From Branchiostoma floridae (lineage: Eukaryota; Chordata; Leptocardii; Amphioxiformes; Branchiostomatidae), in assembly GCF_000003815.2 (NCBI RefSeq), contig NC_049982.1, forward strand, positions 28,146,329 to 28,210,328: 64,000 nucleotides of DNA. Direction: 5' to 3'. Position 1 is the first letter of the stretch, and each line of letters begins with the position of its first letter. A program made the position numbers and the translations under genes. The notes under the pieces were generated by a model that ran no database searches, was not told where the DNA came from, and saw only the letters and a list, made by a program, of their open reading frames with translations. Positions 16,204 to 26,800 of the stretch are shown one piece after another.

Positions 16204-16671
16204 CTAAAAGGTAGATATTCGATTTCCTATCAGAGCCTACAATTACTAATAAATGACGACACAGCTTCGCTCACTCATTGTTATATCTAATGGTTATTGG
16301 TCAATCGTTGTGTCACAGTTAACACCAAGGGAAAAGTAGACTATTGACCATTAGTTATTCTCACTAGCTCAAAAGCACTCTACAGTCACAGCAATCTTTG
16401 TGATCGTCTACTCATAGATACATTCTAGAAAAACTAGCCTGTCCTACTTTACTCCAAACTATAATCTCTCAGATAGAGGTAAATGACATATACCATAAGG
16501 GTCGGAACTATAAAGTATATCATCACATAGCCAGGCTGTGTTAACCAATCACAAGGGTCGATTCCTATTGGCAGATGAGCATGGGTTAATGAAGAATTAA
16601 TGCATTAATGACAATCCATTAATAAACACTTGTAGGAATGATGGGGTTTTAACTTTTATTGAATAAGATCT
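16204..16671. other. ABCC intron or spacer before the satellite
   Basis: No exon of the ABCC gene and no repeat were recognised here. The upstream exons of that gene must lie beyond the satellite, outside the window, or have been misplaced in assembly. Confidence 0.5.
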
Positions 16672-17323
16672 GCAAGCCGGAACTTGAAGCCTAAGCTACA
16701 ATCGCGTTATTAAGTAACCACCTAACCGGTGACGTGACAGGCGTGTTTCAAAAAAGGAGCTAGCGGTTGCGCCTAAACAGAGCCCGTATACTCAAGAATA
16801 TCTCGAGAAGGAAGCATCCGAATATTTTGCGGTTTTCATCTTTCCATTCCTTGCTAAGCGACCTTTCCAACCATACCAAGTTTGCCAGGACGGAACTTAA
16901 AAAATAAGCTACAATCGCTTTATTAAGTCATCCCCCTAACCGGTGCCGTGACAAGCTGTGTTTCCAAACAGAAGCTAGCGGTTGCGCCTAAAGAGAGCCC
17001 GAATACTCAAGAATATCTCGAGAAGAAACCATCCGAATATTTTGCAGTTTTCATCTTTCCATTCCTTGCTAAGCAACCTTTCCAACCATACCAAGTTTGC
17101 CAGACCGTAACTTGAAGCCTAAGCTAGAATCGCGTTATGTCAACCCACTAACCGGTGCCTTGACAGGCGGTGTTTCAAAAGAGAAGCAAGCGGTTGCGAA
17201 TATGAACAGAGTCCGTATACACAAGAATATCTCCAGAAAAAAAACATCTGTGTATTTTGCGGTTTTCATCTTTCGATTCCTTGCTAAGCGACCTTTCCAA
17301 CCATACCAAGTCTGCAAGGCCGG

Positions 17324-17816
17324 TGTGACAGCGTTCTCGCNNNNNNNNNNNNNNNNNNNNNNNNNNNNNNNNNNNNNNNNNNNNNNNNNNNNNNNNNNNN
17401 NNNNNNNNNNNNNNNNNNNNNNNNNNNNNNNNNNNNNNNNAATTGAAACATATAGCTGACGTATTCCGTACCATAGACGGTGTTGATTTAGACGTTCGCA
17501 GTAGCACTGTTTTTATGCCACCTCAGCTGCAAAAATTGTCTTTTTTAATTTCATTGTCATGTTTGCACCGAACAATATAATATCGACTTTCGAGGTATGA
17601 CATCTTACGGTACGGTAATAAGGTGCCGTATAGGTACCAGGTAACACACCATATACGTTACTCCCCAGGTGCAGTATAGTACCAGGTAGCGCACCTGTAA
17701 TATGTAGTAGCCAGCTGCTCTGGGGGGGGGGCGAAAACGCTAAAGGGGGGCGAAAACGCTAGTGATCTCGCCCCCCGGGGGGGCGAGATCGCCGGGGGGG
17801 CGAGATCGCTGTCACA
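17324..17816. mobile_element. DNA transposon (non-autonomous) in the satellite, CCGG target duplication
   Basis: The left end tgtgacagcgttctcgc (17324) and right end gcgagatcgctgtcaca (to 17816) are inverted repeats with one mismatch. Both sides carry CCGG (17320-17323 and 17817-17820), while intact satellite units have a single ccgg at that place, so the 4-bp duplication is supported by comparison. The right third is G-rich with repeated ggcgagatcgc motifs. A gap (17341-17440) hides part of the element. No transposase frame is visible. Confidence 0.8.
17341..17440. other. Assembly gap (100 N)
   Basis: A run of N inside the transposon inserted in the satellite. Confidence 1.
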
Positions 17817-20251
17817 CCGGAACTTGAAGCTTAAGCTGCAATCGCGTTATTAAGTCACCCCCTAACCGGTGCCGTGACAGGCAGTGATTCTATCGGTTGC
17901 GCATATAAATAGAGCCCGTATACTAAAGAATATCTCGAGAAGGAAGCATCCAAATATTTTGCGGTTTTCATCTTTCGATTCCTTGCTAAGCGACCTTTTC
18001 AACCATATCAAGATTGCCACGACGGAACTTAAAGCCTAAGCTACAATCGCGTCATTTAGTCATCCTCCTAACCGTTGCCGTGACAGGCGGTGTTTCAAAA
18101 GAAAAGCTGGCGTTTGCGCCTAAACAGAGTCCGTATACTCAAGAATATCTCGAGAATGAAGCATCCGAATATTTTTGCGGTTTTCATCTTTCCATTCCTT
18201 GCTAAGCGACCTTTCCAACCATACCAAGTCTGCAAATCCAGAACTTCAAGCCTAAGCTACAATCGCGTTATTATGTCACCACCCCACCCCCTATTCAGTG
18301 CCGCGACAGGCGGTGTTTCAAAAGAGGAGCTAGCGGTTGCGCATAAACAGAGTACGTATACTCAAGAATATCTCGAGAAGAAACCATCCGAATATTTTGC
18401 GGTTTTCATCTTTCCATTCCTTGCTAAGCAACCTTTCCAGCCATACCAAGATTGCCAGGCCGGAACTTGAAAGCCTAAGCTACAATCGCGTTATTAAGTC
18501 ATCCCTCTAACCGGTGCCCTGACAGGAGGTGTTTCCAAACAGAAGCTAACGGTTGCGCCTAAACAGAGCCCGTATACTAAAAAATATCTCGAGAGGGTAG
18601 CATCCGAATATTTTGCAGTTTTCATCTTTCGATTCCTTGCTAAGCGACCTTTCCAACCATACCAAGTTTGCTAGACCGGAACTTGAAGCCAAAGCTACAA
18701 TCGCGTAATTATGTCAGCCCCCTTACCGGTGCCTTGACAGGGAGTGTTTCAAAAGAGAAGCTAGCGGTTGCGCCTATAAACAGAGCCCGTATACTCAAGA
18801 ATATCTCGAGAAGGAAGCATCCGACTGTTTTGCGGTTTTCATCTTTCGATTCCTTGCTAAGCGACCATTCAAACCATACCAAATTTGCCAGGCCGGAACT
18901 TGAAGCCTAAGCTACAATCGCGTAATTATGTCAGCCCCCTTACCGGTTCCTTGACAGGGGGTGTTTCAAAAGAGAAGCTAGCGGTTGCGCCTATAAACAG
19001 GGCCTGTATACTCAAGAATATCTCGAAAAATAAGCATCCGACTGTTTTGCGGTTTTCATCTTTCGATTCCTTGCTAAGCCACCTTTCCAACCATATCAAG
19101 TTTGCCTGACTGGAACTTGAAGCCTAAGCTACAATCGCTTTATTAAACCGTCCCCCTAACCGGTGCCGTGACAGGCGGTGTTTCAAAAGAGAAGCTAGCA
19201 GTTGCACATATAAACAGAGTCCGTATAGTCAAGAATATCTCGAGAAGGAAGTATCCGAATATTTTGCGGTTTTCATCTGTCGATTCCGTGCTAAGCGACC
19301 TTTCCAACCATACCAAGTTTGCCAGAGCGGAACTTGAAGCCTAAGCTACAATCGCGTTATTATGTACCCCCCCCCCCCCCCGACCGGTGCCGTGACAGGC
19401 GGTGTTTCCAAACAGAAGCTAGCGGTTGCTATAAACAGAGTCCGTATACTCAAGAATATCTCGAGAAGGAAGCATCCGAGTATTTTGCGGATTTCATCTT
19501 TCGATTCCTTGCTGACCATACCAAGTCTGCAAGGCCGGAACTTGAAGCTTAAGCTGCAATTGCGTTATTAAGTCACCCTTCCTAACCGGTGCCGTGACAG
19601 GCGGTGCTTCTATCGGTTGCGCCTATAAACAGAGCCCGTATACTCAAGAATATCTCGAGAAGGAAGCATCCGAATATTTTGCGGGGTTTCATCTTTTGAA
19701 TCCTTGCTAAGCGACCATTCCAACCATATAAAGTTTGCCAGGACGGGACTTAAAGCCTAAGCTACCATCGCGTTATTATTTCAACCACCTAACCGGTTCC
19801 GTAACAGGCGGTGTTTCCAAATAGAAGCTAGCGGTTGAGCTTAAACAGAGCCAGTATACTCAAGAATATCTCGAGAGGAAAGCATCCGAATATTTTGCGG
19901 TTTTCATCTTTCCATTCCTTGCTAAGCGACCTTTCCAACCATACCAAGTTTGCCAGACCGGAACTTGAAGACTAAGCTACAATCGCGTTAATATGTCACC
20001 CCCCCCCCCCCTTTACCGGTGCCTTGACAGGCGGTGTTTCAAAAGAGAAGCTAGCGGCTGCGCCAATAAACAGAGCCCGTATACTCAAGAATATCTCGAG
20101 AAGGAAGCATCCGAATATTTTGCGTATTTCATCTTTCCATTCCTTGCTAAGCGACCTTTCCAACCATACCAAGTTTGCCAGACCGGAAATTGAAGCCTAA
20201 GCTACAATCGCGTTATGAAGTCATCCCCCTAACCGGTGCCTTAACACGGTG

Positions 20252-21639
20252 TACCGAAAGTGCGAAAAGGAACGAAAAGGAACGAAAAGGAACGAAAAGG
20301 AACGAAAAGGAACGAAAAGGAACGAAAAGGAACGAAAAGGAACGAAAAGGAACGAAAAGGAACGAAAAGGAACGAAAAGGAATGGAGTATGAAGCAAACT
20401 TAAATAAAATCAATGAGAATATAAGGAATCGGTACTGCGGGCGTTAGAAGCCTATGAAACGTGTTTTATTTTACCGAGAATTTGACATTATCAAATTTTT
20501 ACAGCGCTGTTTCAGGCTGTTGTTTTTGTGTGGCTAAATTATTCTTTGAAGATCTGCGAAATACAAAGAAACGCAACTGAGATAAGAAAGTAAGGACTAA
20601 AATTCATTGGGTGGTAGATGAATATCGATTATTATACATTTTCAGGATGAGGCAAGATTGTAACGTTGTTGTTGTATTTGGGTGGCTTTTATTCTCCCTA
20701 GAGGGGAGCGCCGCATGCAAATGACCCGCGAAATCCGGTCAGGAAAGATATGCTAATAAACTGCTGCCCCACGAGCATGACAGCTCCTTTTAACAGGGCC
20801 AACAACATGGTTTTCTGGAGACTGGAGACATATCTTCTCGCTCGTTCACAACGAAAGAAAAGCTGTAAAAGGAGAGACATATATACATTGTACCAAAGAG
20901 ATTTCATCAAGTTGTACCATGAGTATTCATCATTTTGGCGGGAAGAAAGGTGCCAACGTGAGGAATTTGTGCAAAGGATATTGGTAAATACAATTTCTGT
21001 CAACAAGTTTCCGTCATATTCAATACAAATAAATTTCTGCCTCTTGCGACCGACATCAGGCCCTCGCTGATGATAAAAAATCCCAATGCCGGGTTTAGAT
21101 GTCCTGGTTGCAAAACAAATTTAAGGCGTTGTATTAATATTAATGAAAGTGTGAAAAAAAAAGGAAGGAAAAATAATTCCCAACATGCTGGGCACGAACT
21201 TCCGATCGTCGACTTCCCTGGGTTCGAACATGCGACCTATATTTCTCTAAGGTCAAGTTCTTGCAAATTGTGCGATACATATACTTGTAACTTTGCTATC
21301 ATTGTATTTTTTTAACAACTATATCCACATAGCATGGCTTTTTATGATAAAATATGCGCAATCGTTCTCGACATAATCCATTTCTGCTTGTGAAATTTTA
21401 TAATATAAATATAATATGGATATTTTAAGGAATGTTATAACCACATTAACACGTACATGAACATAGATATGCATAGATAGGTCTCATCAATATTCATTCC
21501 TCCATTGAACCATTGCTATAGGAATTTCGTGGAACAAGCCGCAAAATGCATTTGCCGATCACAGTTTACCTTTTCCTAATATTACCATCGATTTTATTTG
21601 AATTTGCTTCATACTTCGTTCCTTTTCGCACTTTCGGTA
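20252..21639. mobile_element. Foldback-like element with minisatellite arms
   Basis: The left arm (20252-20430) reads taccgaaagtgcgaaaagg, then eleven aacgaaaagg units, then gtatgaagcaaacttaaata. The right arm (about 21556-21639) is its reverse complement with one minisatellite unit: tatttgaatttgcttcatac...ccttttcgcactttcggta. The interior of about 1.1 kb shows no convincing coding region. The left arm interrupts the last satellite unit at ggtgt. Long inverted arms made of tandem repeats are typical of foldback elements. The class is inference. Confidence 0.6.
20271..20380. repeat. 10-bp minisatellite (aacgaaaagg) x 11
   Basis: Eleven perfect tandem copies. Because the period is not divisible by three, all frames stay open and produce Lys/Arg/Glu-rich or Phe/Ser-rich readings that are artefacts. 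Confidence 0.98.
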
Positions 21640-21777
21640 GCGAAATTGCGAAAAGGAACGAAAAGGAACGAAAAGGAAAGTACCGAAAGTGCGAAAAGGA
21701 ACGAAAAGGAACGAAAAGGAAAGTACCGAAAGTGCGAAAAGGAACATTTGCTCCTTTTCGTTCCTTTTCGTTCCTTT
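21640..21777. repeat. Further gaaaagg minisatellite, running into a gap
   Basis: Tandem aacgaaaagg units are interspersed with aagtaccgaaagtgcg, then the sequence inverts (ctccttttcgttccttttcg) just before the gap at 21778. It continues the arms of the foldback-like element. The inversion could be real or an assembly collapse. Confidence 0.8.
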
Positions 21778-21877
21778 NNNNNNNNNNNNNNNNNNNNNNN
21801 NNNNNNNNNNNNNNNNNNNNNNNNNNNNNNNNNNNNNNNNNNNNNNNNNNNNNNNNNNNNNNNNNNNNNNNNNNNNN
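21778..21877. other. Assembly gap (100 N)
   Basis: A run of N between the minisatellite and the MGA-like coding fragment. Confidence 1.
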
Positions 21878-23160
21878 TGGCAATATCTTCGTCCCACTTG
21901 GAGGTGATTTGCGCTTTGTTTCTGGTGACTTCTTTGCCCCTGTTGACTTTTTTCCTTCTGGCAATGCAGATACATCATGGTGATGGTGATGTTTGATGCC
22001 ACAGGAACAGGGTCTGGTCTTGGCTGTTCTTCTATGCACTCTTGCCCTTGCACATGTCATTGTAATGTCATCATCACGATCTTCATCTTCAATCCACCTG
22101 TGTGAAACTTCCCATGTGTTGACTGATTCTACTACAGGTTCTGGTCCAGCTTTTCTTACAACATGAACATCAGACTTGCTTTGTTGGCTCTTCAATGGCT
22201 TGGACAAGGGCACTGCTTTGATTTGTCTGACTCTTTGAGGTGGCTGAGCAGGTTCAAATTGCTGTGGAGACACTTTCTTCACGAACTTGCCAGTTTTCTT
22301 GTCTCTCATCTGGAAATAAGGCAGCCTGCTTGTCTTTTTCTCTTGTATCATGCCCTGGTTCCTCTCCCCTGACACTGGGCTCTTCTTTTTCGGTGGCGGG
22401 GCGTAGTCCCATTCAATATCACGACTCCTCTTCTTTTTTGGTGGAGAGGTAGACACCTCAGGATAGTATTCATAATTCATTGCATTAAAGAATGATAATG
22501 ACTTTGCAGTCACTCTTCGCCGTGGTCTCCTTCTTGAGCCCCTTTCCTCACCAGAAGCATCGTCATGGTCATCTTTAAAGATTGACACTCTTCTCGATTC
22601 AGGGCTTGATTTCCCACATCTGCATCCATCCAACATGCAGCTTGGTTCATTGCAGTGATCCCTGTCATTGCAGTACTCCCATCCAGAGCTTAGGCTGTCA
22701 CAAAGACACCCCAGTCGACAGTACACCTTACCACAGGGTGGCAAAGCGGAAAACAATTCATTCCCTTCCAAGTAAGTCTTGTCTTCTTCTTGGGGATTCT
22801 CCAACTTCTGGACCATTGCATGGTGGGATTCTTTTTCCTCCATGTTCATATCCTGCGGGCTGGTACACACAGCCATCACTGCTTTTAAGGCCATGGTAGC
22901 TGTCACAACATTTGATGTGAACTGCCTCAGAGGTGGTGTTGGGTGGTCAGGTGTTTTGGGTGGCCTCCACCTACCATAAGGCTTAAAGCTATCAAAGCTT
23001 TCCTTCTGGTTTTCAGGTGCCTTCTTTCTCTTTCTCTTTGGCTTCTTCCCAGCTTGCTTCCACTGCTCAACCATTTCCTTGCTGACTACTTTGATGGAGC
23101 TGCCTTCCGGGATACTTGAAAGCCCCAGTGACTTTCTTCTTCTTGGTGACTTTGCCTGTG
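21878..23160 (-). CDS. MGA-like transcription factor, internal fragment
   Basis: One minus-strand frame is open from gap to gap (23160 down to 21878, about 427 codons), so both ends are missing. Near its start it has basic nuclear-type tracts (KKPKRKRKK) and F-K-P-Y-G-R-W-R-P-P-K-T. A Cys-rich module follows, P-P-C-G-K-V-Y-C-R-L-G-C-L-C-D-S-L...H-C...C-M-L-D-G-C-R-C, which I recall as the conserved domain (formerly DUF4801) of MGA, the MAX partner with T-box and bHLHZip domains. The remainder is low-complexity, Lys/Pro/Ser-rich, with a His run near the 3' end. MGA acts with MAX in nuclear repressor complexes. The T-box and bHLH parts are not in the window. Coding status is strong from length; MGA identity is moderate. 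Confidence 0.65.
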
Positions 23161-23260
23161 NNNNNNNNNNNNNNNNNNNNNNNNNNNNNNNNNNNNNNNN
23201 NNNNNNNNNNNNNNNNNNNNNNNNNNNNNNNNNNNNNNNNNNNNNNNNNNNNNNNNNNNN
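23161..23260. other. Assembly gap (100 N)
   Basis: A run of N between the MGA-like fragment and the SLC37A3-like exons. The two genes may be adjacent only in this assembly. Confidence 1.
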
Positions 23261-23491
23261 AAGTTGGATAGATTTTTAGCATAGACACCGTAAACGTTGT
23301 AATGTTAGGTATACTAAGAATGGAAGTGACGATACGCAATATTTGGAAAATAACTGCAACATTTTGAAAATATAATCGCCGTGCGTTTACCTCATACCCC
23401 CAAATACCCAGCTTTTTAAACAACAGATTTGGTTACCCCTCGGATAAAGGTAAACTAGTGTTGTTGTGTTGTTGTTTATTTTATTCGGCAG

Positions 23492-23811
23492 GAGGCATGG
23501 TTAGCGGTTATGTGTCAGCCAAGATGAAGAAGCGAGCCCCGACAATGGTGACCATGTTGTTACTGGCCCTCCCCTCTCTCTGGGTTTATAGTGGTAGGTA
23601 TACATGTACATCTGACAATCAGCCGGCAACACCCAAAAATTGTCATTGATAATGACGACAGGCCGACATGTGCTGGACGAAATGGGTCTGGAAACAGTCA
23701 GATCCGGGCCGTTATTTTCCATTTCCGGACTGGATACGACCATATACGGGCGGATACGAATGATATTCGTGTCCGGATCTGACTGTTTCCAGACGATTTT
23801 GTCCACCTGTT

Positions 23812-23886
<75 letters not shown>

Positions 23887-26800
23887 TGATTAAAACGTTG
23901 GCCATTGAACTAATATGGAATACCGGGCAATCATTTAAATGCAAATTTTATGTGTGATTAATTGGTCTCTATTCCAATACAAATTGTATTTTTATGTCAC
24001 GATGTAATAGCATTAGTAATATATGTAGATGATATGCCCTATGCCTAATAGTCAGTGGTGGAAATAAACACAAAGTGTACCTTATATATGGAAACCACTA
24101 TTGATAAAAGTTAAACCCTGTATCACACTTTTTCCAGTTTCCCCACACAACAAGACCACTAATGCTGCACTGATGACCGTGCATGGGGAGTACATGTAGA
24201 CCAGTATGACTAGTTCACCTTTATCCACGCCCTTACCTATATCCGTTGTTTTTACACCCGATTTTGATCATGTCGACTGACGGTGGTTTCTAAATTGCAC
24301 TACCTTAAAGTATTGAAAGTAAAACCAACGTCCATCGACTTGATACATGTACATGTATGTCCATATGCTATGTCGTCAAAACGTATGTAGGCTATCCAGC
24401 ATCTAGAGTCGCATCTAGTGCTCCAATTGAACTGGTCGTTGTGTGAAACTTTGTCAGCTTTTCAACCAATTGTAAATTTGACTATGTAAGAACCACAGGA
24501 AGAAAGGAACCTATAAATATGTCCATAGTGCGATGCCAGTTATGGATACTATTGACAGCTTAAGTCAATCTTTGTGCGATCCAAATTTAAAGCACGGAAC
24601 GCATTTTATCATGTAACACATGACTGGAACAATATAGTGCCCCACACAGGTGCTACGTGGGCACGTGATCTGCTATGTAATGACCTGTTCTAACTGACCA
24701 GAACAATCTTATGTCGTATGTCAAACTGCTATTCATTGGAGGTTCCTGCTTAACTAACGGAAACTTGATATATTATGTCATAGGATTTATGGTCCTGATA
24801 CACAAACGAAAACTTTTTGTGCTTCATTCCACATAGTTTTAATGGGAGGTCCTGCTACGTTTATGTCGAGTGTTCTTTACATGATGTGCTGCTATTCTTA
24901 GTAAATCTTTATATCTATTTCATTCACAGCGTGTTTCATTGGAGGTCGTGCAAACCTGGAAAAAACTCGTGTGTTTTATGTCACAAGGTTTTTCATAGGA
25001 CGTCCAGCAACACTGAGAAATCATCATTGTGTTTTGTATGTCATAGGGTTTTTCATTGGGGGTCCTGCCAACCTTATCAGTTCTGCCATCTCGGCTGACC
25101 TTGGGCGACAGGACCTGATCAAGGGCAACAGCGAAGCCCTGTCCACGGTCATTGGCATCGTGGACGGGACAGGCAGTGTGGGGGCGTCTGTAGGACAGGT
25201 GGGACTTCACACTTTACATGGGCGCATCCTCCTATACTGCAAACTGAAATGACCCTTCCCCCTACTGCTAACTGAAATGGCCCTTCCCTCCCCATTGCAA
25301 ACTGAAATGACCCCCTCCCCTACCGCAAACTGAAATGACCCCCTCCCCTACCGCAAACTGAAATGACCCCCCTCCTCGTACTGCATACTGAAATGACCCT
25401 CCCCTCCCATCCTGCAAACTGAAATGACCCTCCCCTACCATCCTGCAAACTGAAATGACCCTCCCCTCCCATCCTGCAAACTGAAATGACCCTCCCCTCC
25501 CATCATGCAAACTGAAATGACCCTAACCCCCCATCCAGCAAACTGAAATGACCCTCCCCTCCCCTACTGCAAACTGAAATGACCCTCCCCTCCCATCCTG
25601 CAAACTGAAATGACCCCTTCCCACCCCTACTACAAACTGAAATGACCCTCCCCTCCCCTACTGCAAACTGAAATGACCATCCCCCCCATCATGCAGACTG
25701 AAATGACCCTAACCCCCCATCCAGCAAACTGACCATGACCATCCCCCATCATGCAAACTGAAATGACCCTCCCCTACTGCAAACTGAAATGACCCTCCCC
25801 TCCCATCCTGCAAACTGAAATGACCCTCCCCTCCCCTACTGCAAACAGAAATGACCCTCCCCTCCCCTACTGCAAACTGAAATGACCCTCCCCTCCCATC
25901 CTGCAAACTGAAATGACCCTTCCCACCCCTACTACAAACTGAAATGACCCTCCCCTCCCCTACTGCAAACTGAAATGACCATCCCCCCCATCATGCAAAC
26001 TGAAATGACCCTAACCCCCCATCCAGCAAACTGAAATGACCATCCCCCATCATGCAAACTGAAATGACCCTCCCCTACTGCAAACTGAAATGACCCTCCC
26101 CTCCCATCCTGCAAACTGAAATGACCCTCCCCTCCCCTACTGCAAACTGAAATGACCCTCCCCTCCCCTACTGCAAACTGAAATGACCCTCCCCTCCCAT
26201 CCTGCAAACTGAAATGACCCTTCCCACCCCTACTACAAACTGAAATGACCCTCCCCTCCCCTACTGCAAACTGAAACGACCCTCCCCTCCCCTACTTCAA
26301 ACTGAAACGACCCTCCCCTCCCATCCTGCAATCTGAAATGACCCTCCCCTCCCCTACTGCAAACTGAAACGACCCTCCCCTCCCCTACTGCAAACTGAAA
26401 TGACCCTCCACTCCCCTACTTCAATCTGAAATGACCCCCCCCCTCCCCCACTGCAAACTGAAATGACCACTCAGATCTTTATTTCAGAAGGTTGATTTTG
26501 ATAATAGCACGCATGTGTAGCATCTGAAGAAGATATAGATTCTAGATGTAATACTACACGTATTAGAATTATATATTCCCTTTGCTTAAAATCCAGCTCA
26601 TGCAAATAAGCTGGTTCACACTTTCAAGTGCGCATGTGCGACATGTCTCCGTTCAAGTTTCAAGTTGCGACGACATGAATTGTGGGTAATACGCATAAGG
26701 CGAAGAAAAAAATACCATATGAACCTAATCCTCCCTTTTTATAATCTTTAATTGTATTATTGGTATATCCATCATATAGCTAGCATCTTTTTCATGTTCT

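Larger units (their letters stand above)
16672..20250. repeat. Satellite array, unit about 213 bp
   Basis: About 15 copies of a unit with blocks ggaacttgaagcctaagc, aaccggtgccgtgacaggcg, gaatatctcgagaagg and ccaaccataccaag. Unit starts are near 16679, 16893, 17108, 17819, 18021, 18240, 18463, 18676, 18894, 19110, 19328, 19537, 19746, 19965 and 20184. Copies differ by 5-10 per cent with small indels, including poly-C tracts at 19370 and 20000. The short plus-strand frames in each unit are not conserved end to end, so I treat it as non-coding. Confidence 0.95.

Noticed and set aside
17097-20193. Repeated short plus-strand frames in the 213-bp satellite
   Set aside because: Frame and ends differ between units, indels are not multiples of three, and there is no splice support.
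20175-20447. Lys/Arg/Glu-rich frame on plus and Phe/Ser-rich frame on minus
   Set aside because: Produced by a 10-bp perfect tandem repeat open in all frames.
21200-21240. Possible tRNA B-box (gggttcgaac)
   Set aside because: No matching A-box or acceptor stem upstream.
22163-22979. Plus-strand frames of 66-105 codons
   Set aside because: They lie opposite the long MGA-like minus-strand frame, which has clear composition and Cys-motif support.
23501-23957. Ile/Tyr-repeat proteins on both strands
   Set aside because: Translation of an (AT)n microsatellite. Only the SLC37A3 exon at 23492-23593 within this stretch is kept.
25268-26207. Gly-rich minus-strand frames, and a CRISPR-like look of regular repeats
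   Set aside because: Minisatellite units of 26-30 bp with pyrimidine tracts between them. There are no unique spacers, and the genome is eukaryotic.
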